The notes under the pieces: model-generated
Database searches by the model: none
Seen by the model: only the letters and a program-made list of their open reading frames with translations
What the model was told of the DNA's origin: nothing
Assembly (NCBI RefSeq): GCF_001434665.1
Contig: NZ_AZDG01000010.1
Coordinates: 22,290 to 86,289, forward strand
DNA: 64,000 nucleotides
Origin: Companilactobacillus tucceti DSM 20183
GTDB taxonomy: Bacteria > Bacillota > Bacilli > Lactobacillales > Lactobacillaceae
Direction of reading: 5' to 3'
Part shown: positions 27,950 through 40,923 of the stretch, piece after piece
Position numbering within the stretch: position 1 is the stretch's first letter
How the letters are laid out: each line of letters begins with the position of its first letter
Program-made: the position numbers and the translations under genes

Positions 27950-29152
27950 CTACCTTTGATTAAATGTACCATTTTCAAACATATAACTCTTATGATGGAA
28001 TCTCATAGACATAATTAATCCTATACCAATCATATTACCCAAAAGTGCTGAACCACCTTGAGAAATAAACGGCAACGGAATACCTGTCAATGGTAGTAAT
28101 CCGATACTCATACCAATGTTTTCAAAGACGTGGAATAAGATCATCATAATAACGCCAGTCGAAACATAAGCATAAAATTCATTTTTAGTATCAAAAGTTA
28201 CTTGAATCATTTGATAAATTAACAAGAAATATAAGAATATCAAAACACATGAACCAATGAATCCAAAGTTTTCACCGACAACGGAAAAAATCATATCAGA
28301 TTCACGTACTGGAACATAAACGTTAGAGACATTAAATCCCTTACCAAATAATTGTCCAGATCCAATAGCCTTCATATTCTGCCAAATTTGATAACCATTT
28401 TCTGAAGTATCCTGAGATGGATTTAACCAGCTATCAATTCTAGCAAATTGATAAGCTCTAAATCCAAAGTGAGACAAATACGATCTTCCCCAATCGGTAG
28501 TAGCAAAGGTCAAAGCTACACCACCCACTACTGCAACGATTAGGAAGGCTGTACCTATAATTTTCCAATCAATACCTGAAACTAAAACGATTCCACCTAA
28601 AATGGCGATAAATACTAACAAAGTACCCAAATCGTTTTGTAACTTTAGTAATACCAAGACTGGCAATGTCCAAAGGATCAATTTACCTAATAGTGAAAAG
28701 TCACTTTTCAATGTATGTGTTCTAAACTCGGTATTATGATTCGTTACAATCTTACTTAACATCAATATATACGCGGGTTTCATTACCTCAGACGGCTGGA
28801 ACGTAAATGGTCCTAAGGCAAACCAACTTTTTGCACCAGTTTGCGCAAAATAAGTTCTACTGTATAAGAGAAGAACTAATACCAGTAACGCCAGTCCTCC
28901 AAAATACGCAATATTAGCTACCTGCCACAATTGTTCTGCATCCAACTGCATGATTACAACTACGATAACTGCTCCAATTGCATACCAAACTATTTGTGAA
29001 GCAACATTCTTCAATGGATTTTGAGAATCCTGAACTGTAGCAACATAAATAGACATTAAACCAATAAGGGCCAACATCATAACCGAAAAGATGACTCCAT
29101 AATCAATTCTTGATTCTAAATCATTTTCTCTTTTATTGTTTTTTATTTGCAT
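27950..29152 (-). CDS. rodA: SEDS peptidoglycan glycosyltransferase RodA
   Basis: A polytopic membrane protein (400 residues, about ten helices) of the SEDS family that polymerises lipid II for cell elongation. Signature segments are WFALGPFTFQPSEVMKPAYI, LLKLQNDLGTLLVF, SDMIFSVVGENFGFIG and LPLTGIPLPFISQGGSALL. RodA rather than FtsW is favoured because it sits with mbl, epuA and DUF2969 instead of dcw genes, but sequence alone does not separate the two with certainty. Confidence 0.93.
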   Translation of the reverse strand: MQIKNNKRENDLESRIDYGVIFSVMMLALIGLMSIYVATVQDSQNPLKNVASQIVWYAIGAVIVVVIMQLDAEQLWQVANIAYFGGLALLVLVLLLYSRTYFAQTGAKSWFALGPFTFQPSEVMKPAYILMLSKIVTNHNTEFRTHTLKSDFSLLGKLILWTLPVLVLLKLQNDLGTLLVFIAILGGIVLVSGIDWKIIGTAFLIVAVVGGVALTFATTDWGRSYLSHFGFRAYQFARIDSWLNPSQDTSENGYQIWQNMKAIGSGQLFGKGFNVSNVYVPVRESDMIFSVVGENFGFIGSCVLIFLYFLLIYQMIQVTFDTKNEFYAYVSTGVIMMILFHVFENIGMSIGLLPLTGIPLPFISQGGSALLGNMIGIGLIMSMRFHHKSYMFENGTFNQR

Positions 29153-29163
29153 TTTAACACCTA

Positions 29164-29385
29164 TTAATGATTATGTAGATTGTACTGCATCAATAATTCA
29201 TTTATTGCATCGTCAAGTTTAACTGACTTAAAGGGAGTATCGTTACTTTCTACATATGACAAGTAACGTTCACCCTCTTTTTTAATAGTTCCAATATATT
29301 TTTTACCATTCCAAAGTTCATAAACCTCGGGATCGTCACTTATATCTTTTAAATTAATTTCAATTGCTTTCTTTTTTCTAACCAT
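29164..29385 (-). CDS. DUF2969 family protein
   Basis: A 73-residue soluble protein with a Lys-rich start (MVRKKKAIEINLKD) followed by YELWNGKKYIGTIKKEGERY, matching the DUF2969 family found in lactobacilli. The function is unknown. It is tightly packed between yidD (9 bp) and rodA (11 bp), which links it to the cell-envelope operon. Confidence 0.8.
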   Translation of the reverse strand: MVRKKKAIEINLKDISDDPEVYELWNGKKYIGTIKKEGERYLSYVESNDTPFKSVKLDDAINELLMQYNLHNH

Positions 29386-29394
29386 TAAATCTTC

Positions 29395-29685
29395 CTATTC
29401 TTTACTATGAAATTTCTTAGCAATAATCTCATCTTCGTAGTCTTCTGGATGAGGATTGCGAAAAATGGTGAAATTATCCGGAACAGGATCCACTCCACCA
29501 CGAACAAAGGGATTGCACCTAAGAATTCGAGCAATACCCATAATTGCTCCTAAAATAGCGCCGTGCTTCTTAACGGCATCAATAAAGTAAGTAGAACATG
29601 TTGGATAATATCGACAGCTAGGAGGTAATACTGGGGATATAAACTTCTGATAAACTCTGACCAAACTAATTAATAGTCTTTTCAT
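29395..29685 (-). CDS. yidD: Membrane protein insertion efficiency factor YidD
   Basis: A 96-residue protein that assists YidC-dependent membrane insertion at the inner membrane. The family motif is intact: [20 protein letters not shown], followed by [14 protein letters not shown] and [14 protein letters not shown], with conserved cysteines and an amphipathic N-terminus. It follows epuA by only 4 bp. Confidence 0.95.
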   Translation of the reverse strand: MKRLLISLVRVYQKFISPVLPPSCRYYPTCSTYFIDAVKKHGAILGAIMGIARILRCNPFVRGGVDPVPDNFTIFRNPHPEDYEDEIIAKKFHSKE

Positions 29686-29689
29686 TTAA

Positions 29690-29872
29690 CTACCTTAAAA
29701 AGTCTAACATATGAATCCATGTTCCTGGCCAAAGTACGGCTAACGGATTTGACCCGCCAAGAGCAGAACCAATTAACATACCCAGAATAAAGAAGATCAG
29801 AATGAGTAGAAGCACCCAACCTATTTTTCGAAAAATATCTTTACGATATTCTCTACCAAAATCTTTTTTCAT
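29690..29872 (-). CDS. epuA: EpuA-like small membrane protein (often annotated RNA polymerase subunit beta)
   Basis: A 60-residue protein with a basic N-terminus (KKDFGREYRKDIFRK), one membrane helix (IGWVLLLILIFFILGMLIGS), and the signature NPLAVLWPGTWIHMLDFLR. This matches the EpuA family, originally noted between murA and endA in Streptococcus pneumoniae. The frequent label RNA polymerase subunit beta is misleading; nothing here resembles RpoB. It lies between mbl and yidD. Its role is not established. Confidence 0.8.
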   Translation of the reverse strand: MKKDFGREYRKDIFRKIGWVLLLILIFFILGMLIGSALGGSNPLAVLWPGTWIHMLDFLR

Positions 29873-29880
29873 TATTCACC

Positions 29881-30870
29881 CTAGTATTTTTTATGTTTTT
29901 CTATATTTTCTAATAAAATTCCAGTTCCCAAGGCAACTGAATCCAAAGGACTTTCAGTCATTAAAACAGGAACCTCCAATTGTTCGGCCAATAATTTATC
30001 CAAATTCTTAAGTAAAGATCCACCACCAGTCAACATAATACCGCGATCGATAATATCTGCAGACAATTCAGGAGGTGTTTGTTCAAGAACACCTTTGGCA
30101 GCGTCAACGATTTGAAGAACACCATCATGCAAAGCATCCTCAATTTCTTTTTCGTTAACCGTGATCTCTTTAGGTAAACCAGTAACGATATCAATACCAC
30201 TAGCAGAGAAAGTAACTTTATCATCGGCTTCCAAAGCAGAACCAATTTCGATTTTGATTTGTTCTGCTGTTCTCTCACCAATAATTAAGCTATGGTTAGA
30301 CTTTACATATGCTTGAATTGCACTAGTCATCTTATCACCAGCAAATCTAAGTGAACGACTTGTTACAACATCACCCATTGAAAGTACAGCAATATCACTA
30401 GTACCACCACCGATATCAATAACCATATTTCCTTGAGGCTTAAAGATATCTAGTCCTGCACCAACGGCAGCAACTTTTGGTTCAAATTGCAAATATACTT
30501 TTCCGCCACCAGCTTGTTCAGCGGCTTCAATGATAGACTTTTGCTCAACTGGAGTTACATTAGTTGGAGCACAAATCATAATAGTTGGTTTTGAAAAACG
30601 ACTTCTAACATTTAATTTATCAATAAAATATTGAAGCATTTTTTCAGTTATATTAAAATCAGCAATTACACCATCTTTCAAAGGACGAACTGCTTTAATA
30701 TTAGCTGGAGTTCTACCTACCATTTGATAGGCATCTTGTCCAACTGCAACAACATCGTCATTTTTTGTGTTGATTGCTACTACTGAAGGTTCGTTTAAAA
30801 CAATACCTTCTCCTTTTACATCAATAAGTACATTTGCTGTACCCAAATCAATTCCTAGATATTTCGACAT
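29881..30870 (-). CDS. mbl: MreB paralogue Mbl
   Basis: A second actin-like shape protein (329 residues). Motifs: [37 protein letters not shown] and RGIMLTGGGSLLKNLD. It is clearly homologous to the MreB at 12647-13648 but diverged, and resembles Bacillus Mbl by position after murA. It starts at the ATG at 30870 after GGAGGATATAGT; the frame is open 31 codons further upstream into the murA terminator, which I reject as coding. Confidence 0.94.
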   Translation of the reverse strand: MSKYLGIDLGTANVLIDVKGEGIVLNEPSVVAINTKNDDVVAVGQDAYQMVGRTPANIKAVRPLKDGVIADFNITEKMLQYFIDKLNVRSRFSKPTIMICAPTNVTPVEQKSIIEAAEQAGGGKVYLQFEPKVAAVGAGLDIFKPQGNMVIDIGGGTSDIAVLSMGDVVTSRSLRFAGDKMTSAIQAYVKSNHSLIIGERTAEQIKIEIGSALEADDKVTFSASGIDIVTGLPKEITVNEKEIEDALHDGVLQIVDAAKGVLEQTPPELSADIIDRGIMLTGGGSLLKNLDKLLAEQLEVPVLMTESPLDSVALGTGILLENIEKHKKY

Positions 30871-30934
30871 ACTATATCCTCCAAAATCTAAACAAAAAAA
30901 GTATATCATAACAAGCGCCATCAATAAATTGCCA

Positions 30935-30968
30935 CGAATAAAAAAAGAAAGTGGATCAACCACTTTCT
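30935..30968 (-). terminator. Intrinsic terminator at the end of murA
   Basis: AGAAAGTGG (30946-30954) and CCACTTTCT (30960-30968) pair around a 5-nt loop, with a T-run downstream on the minus strand. The murA stop codon is inside the first transcribed arm. Confidence 0.85.
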
Positions 30969-32289
30969 AAGCCAATTTATTGATACTTGAAACGGTATGT
31001 AATACTAAATTCTCTCTTCCGTCTTTATCAATCGATACACGTCTTATATTGGCGCCTAAATTTCTTAACTTTTCAGTGAAATGATAATAACCACGATCTA
31101 AATATTGCAAATTAGAAACTCTAGTTTCACCTTCTGCAACGATACCTGCTAATACTAAAGCTGCAGCCGCTCTTAAATCGGTTGCTGAAACTTTTGCACC
31201 AGTTAGTTGTGCAGGGCCAAACATAATAACAGAATTTCCTTCTATCTTATAATCAGCCTTCATTTTCCCAAATTCTGGAAAATGCATAAATCTATTTTCA
31301 AATACAGTCTCCGTCATAACGGTGGTACCTAAACTTAATAGCTGTACTAACGTCATTTGAGCCTGCATGTCAGTTGGAAAACCAGGATGAGGTAATGTTT
31401 TAACATCAACCGGTTGAAGATGATCTGTTCCTACAACTCTAATTCCTTCGTCTGATTCAATTATTTTTACGCCCATTTCTCTTAATTTAGATATCAATGG
31501 ACGATTATGTGCCTCGATTGCATCTTTGATCATAATATCACCATTAGTAACCGCTGCTGCAACCATAAACGTACCAGCCTCAATTCTATCCTGCATAATA
31601 GAATGTTCACATCCATGTAGAGATTTAACTCCTCTAATACGGATAGTATTAGTTCCAGCACCACTAATATCTGAACCCATTTTACTTAGTACATTTGCAA
31701 GATCAACGATTTCTGGTTCACGTGCAGCATTATCAATAACTGTTTCACCTTCAGCTAAAACCGCAGCCATCATAATATTTTGAGTTGCACCAACACTTGG
31801 AAAATCTAGATAAATGTTAGTTCCCTTCAAACCTTCAGTTTTAGCATCGATGAAGCCACCATTTTGTTGAAATTCTGCACCCATCGCTTCAAGTCCCTTG
31901 ATATGCAAATCAATTGGACGTGAGCCAATTGCACAGCCACCAGGCATTGCAACGTGTGCTTCTTTATTACGTGCCAATAGCGGTCCTAAGACAACGATTG
32001 AAGCACGCATTTTATCAACTAAATCCTCAGGAGCTGTGGTCAAAGTTCCCTTAGAAGAATCGACAGTCAATACTTCATTATCTTCATCAAAATTAACATT
32101 TGCACCAAGTGCACGTAACATTTTTGTCATCGTTATGACGTCTGACAATGGAGGGATATTTGTCAAATTCACTTCTCCAGAAGAGGCTAAAAGCGTCGCT
32201 GCTAGGATGGGCAACGCCGCATTTTTAGCTCCTTCGATTTTAACAGTTCCCTTTAACTTAGATGGTCCATTTACGATAATTTGTTGCAC
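30967..32289 (-). CDS. murA: UDP-N-acetylglucosamine 1-carboxyvinyltransferase MurA
   Basis: A cytoplasmic enzyme (440 residues) that adds enolpyruvate from PEP to UDP-GlcNAc, the first committed step of peptidoglycan synthesis and the fosfomycin target. The catalytic-loop cysteine lies in [15 protein letters not shown], and the N-terminus shows [16 protein letters not shown]. The start is the GTG at 32289 ([14 protein letters not shown]) with GGAGG 8 nt upstream; a TTG five codons earlier would coincide with the ribosome site. Confidence 0.96.
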   Translation of the reverse strand: MQQIIVNGPSKLKGTVKIEGAKNAALPILAATLLASSGEVNLTNIPPLSDVITMTKMLRALGANVNFDEDNEVLTVDSSKGTLTTAPEDLVDKMRASIVVLGPLLARNKEAHVAMPGGCAIGSRPIDLHIKGLEAMGAEFQQNGGFIDAKTEGLKGTNIYLDFPSVGATQNIMMAAVLAEGETVIDNAAREPEIVDLANVLSKMGSDISGAGTNTIRIRGVKSLHGCEHSIMQDRIEAGTFMVAAAVTNGDIMIKDAIEAHNRPLISKLREMGVKIIESDEGIRVVGTDHLQPVDVKTLPHPGFPTDMQAQMTLVQLLSLGTTVMTETVFENRFMHFPEFGKMKADYKIEGNSVIMFGPAQLTGAKVSATDLRAAAALVLAGIVAEGETRVSNLQYLDRGYYHFTEKLRNLGANIRRVSIDKDGRENLVLHTVSSINKLA

Positions 32290-32323
32290 AATTTTTTCCT
32301 CCAAAACGATGGAATCATTAGAA

Positions 32324-32557
32324 TTAGAAAAGTAAGGTCAAGTTCTGTGAAACACTGATTATGTTCAAGAAAAATGAACTAACAGTATAGCCTAAAGCAA
32401 TAGCTAAGAACGCTATTAGTAATTGTAACATTCTAGGATTAACAGATTTATTGTAAATTTTTTTCCAATCAATTACTTGTAAACAATTAAAACTAAGCCA
32501 AATGAAAACTAAATGACTTACCAAAGTAAAAATTGCGTTTACTCCTAGGTTCTGCAT
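32324..32557 (-). CDS. DUF1146 (YwzB-like) membrane protein
   Basis: A 77-residue protein with two hydrophobic helices separated by [19 protein letters not shown], which fits the DUF1146/YwzB family. In Bacillus, ywzB likewise lies between the atp operon and murA. The function is unknown. It has GAGGT upstream and leads the murA transcript. Confidence 0.85.
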   Translation of the reverse strand: MQNLGVNAIFTLVSHLVFIWLSFNCLQVIDWKKIYNKSVNPRMLQLLIAFLAIALGYTVSSFFLNIISVSQNLTLLF

Positions 32558-32642
32558 TCTATAACCTCACTTTGTATAGCATAACACTGTCATAATGATA
32601 TGTTTGACTTTATTAAAAATACTTAACTCTTTTCATATTACC

Positions 32643-32690
32643 AAAAAAAAGACAAAGACTAAACCCGAAAGTTTTATCTTTGTCTTTTAT
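32643..32690 (-). terminator. Intrinsic terminator of the atp operon
   Basis: AAAGACAAAGA (32648-32658) and TCTTTGTCTTT (32677-32687) pair around an 18-nt loop, with a T8 run on the minus strand just after the atpC stop. Confidence 0.88.
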
Positions 32691-32691
32691 T

Positions 32692-33135
32692 TTACAATTT
32701 AGTATCTTCGTGTGAACTAACATTGATTCTATTAACAGCTTTACGCAATGATACTTCAGCACGATTAAGATCATCTACATTATGTTTTTCTTTAGCCGTT
32801 TGAATTCTCTTCTCGGCTTTTTCTTTAGCATACTTTGCACGTCTTAAATCGATATTAATAGCTCTCTCGGCACTATTGGCAACAATAGACACGAGATTAT
32901 TGCTGAACTCCAGGAATCCACCGTTAACCGCAATTGAATCTTCATGATTAGGAGAATCCACACGCTTTACACGTACTTCATCAATTTTCAACGGAGCAAT
33001 TATTGGTTCATGATTTGACATGATACCAATATTTCCACTAATCGTGCTTGCAACGATAAGATTTGCATGATGGTCATAAACAACACCATCAGGAGTGACA
33101 ATATTGACCGTCATTAATTCACTTTGATCAGCCAT
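32692..33135 (-). CDS. atpC: ATP synthase F1 epsilon subunit
   Basis: A 147-residue central-stalk subunit with an N-terminal beta-sandwich (LMTVNIVTPDGVVYD, IMSNHEPIIAPL, VNGGFLEFSNN) and a C-terminal helical hairpin (AEKRIQTAKEKHNVDDLNRAEV). It regulates and couples the rotor. It is the last atp gene, 17 bp after atpD. Confidence 0.96.
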   Translation of the reverse strand: MADQSELMTVNIVTPDGVVYDHHANLIVASTISGNIGIMSNHEPIIAPLKIDEVRVKRVDSPNHEDSIAVNGGFLEFSNNLVSIVANSAERAINIDLRRAKYAKEKAEKRIQTAKEKHNVDDLNRAEVSLRKAVNRINVSSHEDTKL

Positions 33136-33152
33136 ATTATTCCCCTCCCTTA

Positions 33153-34619
<1,467 letters not shown>

Positions 34620-34624
34620 CTAAA

Positions 34625-35542
34625 CTATTCTAGTGCAGCAGCACCGCCGACAATTTCAGTAATCTCTGTAGTAATTTGAGCTTGACGAGCACGATTGTAA
34701 TGTAGTGAAAGATCAGAGATCAATCCATCCGCATTATCAGTAGCACTCTTCATGGCTGTAACAGAAGCAGCATGCTCTGCTGTTTTTGCGTCCATGATTG
34801 CTCCGAAAGTTAAGCATTCAATATATTGAGGTACAAGAGAAGCCAATACAACCTCAGCACTAGGCTCTGTTAAATATTCGCTAGCAATATGTTCTTCCTC
34901 AGGTGTTGCATCTTTTGGTTTAGATAATGGCAATAACTTGTCATTAGTAAATCTTGATACAAGAGAGTTAACGTGATGGTTATGACAAACATAAATTTCA
35001 TCAAAGCTTCCTGCTTGATATAATTGTAAAATGGTTTTCACAATAGGTTTTAAATCTTCAACTTCTGGAACATCTTGTAATCCGTGATATTCATAAGCTA
35101 TATCATAACCACGTGTCTTGAAAAACTCTGTTCCGGTATTGCCAAGTGAAATAATTGTAAATTTACTTGTATCGTTATGATATTTCTTCTTAAAAAGATC
35201 CATCATAGCTTTCAAAATATTACTATTATATCCACCAACAAGGCCACGATCACTAGTTATAACAACGTATGCGGTCTTTTTGACTTCACGTACTCGAAGA
35301 AGATTATTAAGACTCATTGGATCCTTTGAGTTTCCACCAGCAGCAACTTCACTAAAAACGTCGCCAACTGTTAAGTGTCTAATAATTTCATCAACTTTGT
35401 TTGCATATAATTGATAAGCAATAGATTTCTTTTCAATACGAGAGAGTTTAGCACCAGAAACCATTTGCATGGCTCTTGTTATTTGACCGGTTTTCTTAGT
35501 AGAAGAAATTCTTCTTTTAATGTCCATAAGTGACTCAGCCAT
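34625..35542 (-). CDS. atpG: ATP synthase F1 gamma subunit
   Basis: The rotor shaft (305 residues). N-terminal and C-terminal helices form the coiled coil: MDIKRRISSTKKTGQITRAM at the start, and NRARQAQITTEITEIVGGAAALE at the end. The central Rossmann-like part includes VITSDRGLVGGYNSN. It lies between atpA (17 bp) and atpD (20 bp). Confidence 0.97.
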   Translation of the reverse strand: MAESLMDIKRRISSTKKTGQITRAMQMVSGAKLSRIEKKSIAYQLYANKVDEIIRHLTVGDVFSEVAAGGNSKDPMSLNNLLRVREVKKTAYVVITSDRGLVGGYNSNILKAMMDLFKKKYHNDTSKFTIISLGNTGTEFFKTRGYDIAYEYHGLQDVPEVEDLKPIVKTILQLYQAGSFDEIYVCHNHHVNSLVSRFTNDKLLPLSKPKDATPEEEHIASEYLTEPSAEVVLASLVPQYIECLTFGAIMDAKTAEHAASVTAMKSATDNADGLISDLSLHYNRARQAQITTEITEIVGGAAALE

Positions 35543-35559
35543 AATTTAAACCTCCTGTA

Positions 35560-37635
<2,076 letters not shown>

Positions 37636-37649
<14 letters not shown>

Positions 37650-38157
37650 TATTTACAGTCAACTCCTTAATATAAGAGTCGATTAAAGACTTTTGATCGT
37701 CTGCATTAAGCTCTTTAGAAATAACTTTTGAAGCTATTTCCAAAGACAAGTTTGCGATGTCATCTTGGGCATCTTGCATAGCATCTTGTTTTGCTTTTTC
37801 AGCATCTTGTTTTGCTTTTGTTCTTACATTTTCAGCTTCACTATGAGCGTCTGCTACGATGGCCTTCTTTTGTGAATCACCATTGTCTTTAGCTTTGTTG
37901 ACGATCTCAATTGCTTCAGCACGTGAATTCTTTAATGCCTCTTCACGTTCCTTACTAAGCTTGTCTGCACGTGCACGTTCTTGATCAGCATAATCTAAGT
38001 CGCCAGAGATTTTTTCTGATCTAGCATCCATCATTTTTGTGACTGGACCCCATGCATAGTGTTTAACAGCTAGCGATAACAGGATAAAAGAAATAAGAAT
38101 AAAAAGCATATCACCTAAAGCTAATTTGCCTGCTCCGAGTACTAATAAACTTGCCAA
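37636..38157 (-). CDS. atpF: ATP synthase Fo b subunit
   Basis: The peripheral-stalk b subunit (173 residues): one N-terminal membrane helix (LGDMLFILISFILLSLAVKHYAW), then a long charged coiled coil rich in Ala, Lys and Glu. I choose the TTG at 38157 with AAGGAG 9 nt upstream; another TTG three codons earlier directly abuts that ribosome site. An intrinsic-terminator-like hairpin precedes the gene. Confidence 0.95.
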
Positions 38158-38189
38158 TATTCTCAACTCCTTCCCTTCCTATAAAACAT

Positions 38190-38217
38190 AAAAAAGGCGA
38201 TTATATTTTTTATCGCC
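38190..38217 (-). terminator. Terminator-like hairpin inside the atp operon, between atpE and atpF
   Basis: On the minus strand GGCGAT (38217-38212) and ATCGCC (38201-38196) pair around a 10-nt A/T loop and are followed by six T. It has the form of a weak intrinsic terminator within an operon that must continue. It could lower distal transcription or protect the atpE mRNA 3' end. Confidence 0.65.
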
Positions 38218-38231
38218 AACTAATGTATGTA

Positions 38232-38447
<216 letters not shown>

Positions 38448-38470
38448 TTAAAAATCCTCCAATATAAAAG

Positions 38471-39181
38471 TTATTCTTTTTCCATTTTACGTGAAATATA
38501 AACCATAGATAATGTGGTAAATACGTACGCTTGGATGGCTCCAATGAAGACTGAAAAGCCTTGCCAGATCATTTCTACCGGAATAGCAATAACAAATGAT
38601 ACTAGGCCAAAACTCTTAGCAACAGTTCCAATAAGTGCAAGAAGTACTTCACCGGCAAATATATTACCGTAAAGACGCAATGACAACGTTAAGAAGTTAG
38701 TGAACTCCTCCAGAAGGTTAATTGGTAGCAAAAAGCTCACCGGTCTCGCATAATTGGACAAGTATGTGCCGAATCCGAATTTCTTTACAGAATAGTAATG
38801 TGCCAACATTAACGATACTAATGCCAATGACATGGTAACTATCGGATTAGTTGTTGGCGACTTAATATACGTGAAACCATCAACCTTGATTTGGAATATT
38901 AATCCTAATTGGTTAGAAACAAAAATAAACAAGAATAATACAAATGCATAAAGACTAAACCGACTACCAGAACCATCTGGGAAAGCCGACTTAACAATGC
39001 CATCTGTAAAATCAATCATCCACTCTAAAACGTTCTGTGCTTTACCAGGTTTCATTGTAATTTTACGTGATAACGAGAAAACTAAAATAAAGACAAGGAT
39101 AGCAGCAACAAGTGCTGATAAGTCGTTTGCAACATTGAATCTTAAACCTAGGAAATCAATAAACTTGTACTTATCATCCAA
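38471..39181 (-). CDS. atpB: ATP synthase Fo a subunit
   Basis: An integral membrane protein of 236 residues forming the proton half-channels. The conserved arginine helix is in FLTLSLRLYGNIFAGEVLL, and the last helix in FVFIGAIQAYVFTTLSMVYI-like sequence. The start is a TTG preceded by GGGGGG. No atpI lies upstream; upp is the preceding gene. Confidence 0.96.
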   Translation of the reverse strand: MDDKYKFIDFLGLRFNVANDLSALVAAILVFILVFSLSRKITMKPGKAQNVLEWMIDFTDGIVKSAFPDGSGSRFSLYAFVLFLFIFVSNQLGLIFQIKVDGFTYIKSPTTNPIVTMSLALVSLMLAHYYSVKKFGFGTYLSNYARPVSFLLPINLLEEFTNFLTLSLRLYGNIFAGEVLLALIGTVAKSFGLVSFVIAIPVEMIWQGFSVFIGAIQAYVFTTLSMVYISRKMEKE

Positions 39182-39269
39182 TAATAACCCCCCTTTCTTT
39201 ACTTATTGAAAACATATTGATACTTCAAAATAATAACACTATAAAAAAAATATTCAAACAGTGTTTTTT

Positions 39270-39899
39270 TTATTTTGTACCAAATAATCTGTCTCCAGCA
39301 TCACCTAAACCAGGGAAAATGTAACCACTATCAGTAATCTTTTCATCTAGTGAAGCAGCGTAAATGTCAACATCTGGATGAGCTTCTTGTACCGCTTTTA
39401 CACCTTCTGGTGCTGCGACTAAAACAACAAGTCTCATGTGTTTTGCTCCACGTTTCTTTAAAGCATCGATTGCCATGATAGCTGAACCACCAGTTGCAAG
39501 CATTGGATCGACGATAAATAAATCACGTTGATCAATATCACTAGGTAGTTTTACAAAATATTCATGTGGTTGAAGAGTTTTTTCGTCACGATACATTCCA
39601 ATATGACCAACCTTAGCAGCGGGAATCAACTCTAAAACGCCATCAACCATACCAAGTCCGGCACGAAGAATAGGAATAACAGCCAACTTCTTTCCGGCAA
39701 GTACCTTTTGAGTTGATTTACCCATAGGTGTCTCAACTTCAACATCCTTTAAAGGTAGATCTCTAGTAATTTCATAAACCATCAATTCACCAATTTCATT
39801 GGCAACTTCACGGAATACTTTTGTTCCAGTATGTTTGCTTCTGATGATTGTTAATTTATGTTGGATCAATGGGTGATTTAGTACTTGAAATTTAGACAT
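39270..39899 (-). CDS. upp: Uracil phosphoribosyltransferase
   Basis: A 209-residue salvage enzyme making UMP from uracil and PRPP. The PRPP-binding segment is [21 protein letters not shown], and the uracil-binding C-terminus contains [22 protein letters not shown] sits 8 nt before the ATG. It lies between tsaC/sua5 (11 bp) and the atp operon, the common arrangement in Firmicutes. Confidence 0.97.
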   Translation of the reverse strand: MSKFQVLNHPLIQHKLTIIRSKHTGTKVFREVANEIGELMVYEITRDLPLKDVEVETPMGKSTQKVLAGKKLAVIPILRAGLGMVDGVLELIPAAKVGHIGMYRDEKTLQPHEYFVKLPSDIDQRDLFIVDPMLATGGSAIMAIDALKKRGAKHMRLVVLVAAPEGVKAVQEAHPDVDIYAASLDEKITDSGYIFPGLGDAGDRLFGTK

Positions 39900-39910
39900 T
39901 TTAATTCTCC

Positions 39911-40921
39911 TTAGTTTTCGTAGTGTTTTTGTCCAGCAGATTTATTTAAACGGTTGCGATAAGCATCTCCGTGATCAGCATTAGGGAATCCCTGTGCCAA
40001 AATATAATTTACATTTTCAGCATCGAGTCCTCGTAACCCTGCAAAAAGATGTTTTGAAGCAGAGATAACATCATTTCCTAATGAAAACTTTCTGAAATCA
40101 TCTGGTGCTTCTTTAAGAATTTCATCAGTTGCTAAAATTCCAATTGGCACATTTTTTTCTTGATATTCAGAAATAGCTTTAGGAAAGTCATTTACATCGT
40201 CAACAATAACAACTTGGGCACTAGGTGCATAATGTTTGTATTTCATACCTGGTGCTTTTGGAATTTCTTCATCCTTAACCTTGTGATGATCACTTCTTAC
40301 GTCATCAATAACTTTGAGTAGATCTTCTACTGTGATCATACCTGGTCTTAGAATTGTTGGTACGTCAGTTGACAAATCAATAACTGTTGATTCAACTCCT
40401 AAAATAGTTGGTCCATCATCCAAGATAGCGGCAATCTTACCTTTTAAATCATGATAAACATGCTTAGCTAAAGTAGGACTTGGCTTTCCACTAGTATTAG
40501 CAGAAGGTCCCACAATTGGCTTACCAAATTTTTCAATCAAACTTAGTGTGACTTTATTATTTGGCATTCTAAATGCAGCTGTTGAAAGACCCCCTGTTAC
40601 AGCTTTAGACAATGAATCTTTCTGAATAGGCATAATGATAGTCAATGGACCTGGCCAAAAGTTTTTCATTAGCTTTTCAGCCAATGGTTTGTAACTATTG
40701 TCAGCATATTGCCAGACCATCTCAGGACTGGAAACATGGACTATCAAAGGATTGTCACTCGGACGACCCTTAGCGGCATAGACATTCTTAACGATATCAG
40801 ATCTAGTTGCATCCGCCCCTAAGCCATAAACTGTCTCAGTTGGAAATGCTACAAGTTGACCATCAGAAAGAAAATCTACTGCCCTTTGAATCTGTGAATC
40901 TTTTAGTATCTCTGTTTCCAA
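39911..40921 (-). CDS. L-threonylcarbamoyladenylate synthase (Sua5/YwlC/TsaC family)
   Basis: A 336-residue Sua5-type enzyme that makes threonylcarbamoyl-AMP for t6A37 of tRNAs. The N-terminal YrdC domain shows [13 protein letters not shown] and the KRP-type substrate motif [11 protein letters not shown], with [11 protein letters not shown] and the C-terminal Sua5 domain after [16 protein letters not shown]. The start is a TTG with GAGGGTG upstream. It follows prmC by 2 bp. Confidence 0.95.
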   Translation of the reverse strand: METEILKDSQIQRAVDFLSDGQLVAFPTETVYGLGADATRSDIVKNVYAAKGRPSDNPLIVHVSSPEMVWQYADNSYKPLAEKLMKNFWPGPLTIIMPIQKDSLSKAVTGGLSTAAFRMPNNKVTLSLIEKFGKPIVGPSANTSGKPSPTLAKHVYHDLKGKIAAILDDGPTILGVESTVIDLSTDVPTILRPGMITVEDLLKVIDDVRSDHHKVKDEEIPKAPGMKYKHYAPSAQVVIVDDVNDFPKAISEYQEKNVPIGILATDEILKEAPDDFRKFSLGNDVISASKHLFAGLRGLDAENVNYILAQGFPNADHGDAYRNRLNKSAGQKHYEN

Positions 40922-40923
40922 AT

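Noticed and set aside
30871..30963. N-terminal extension of Mbl by 31 residues
   Set aside because: It overlaps the murA terminator hairpin, and GGAGG lies directly before the ATG at 30870.
32890..33130. CRISPR or phage signals anywhere in the window
   Set aside because: No regularly spaced repeats, integrase, or phage structural genes were seen on either strand; this coordinate is only a placeholder for the window-wide search.
39186..39260. Terminator between upp and atpB
   Set aside because: AACACT/AGTGTT can pair, but only around a very large A/T loop with no clear T-run at the right place.
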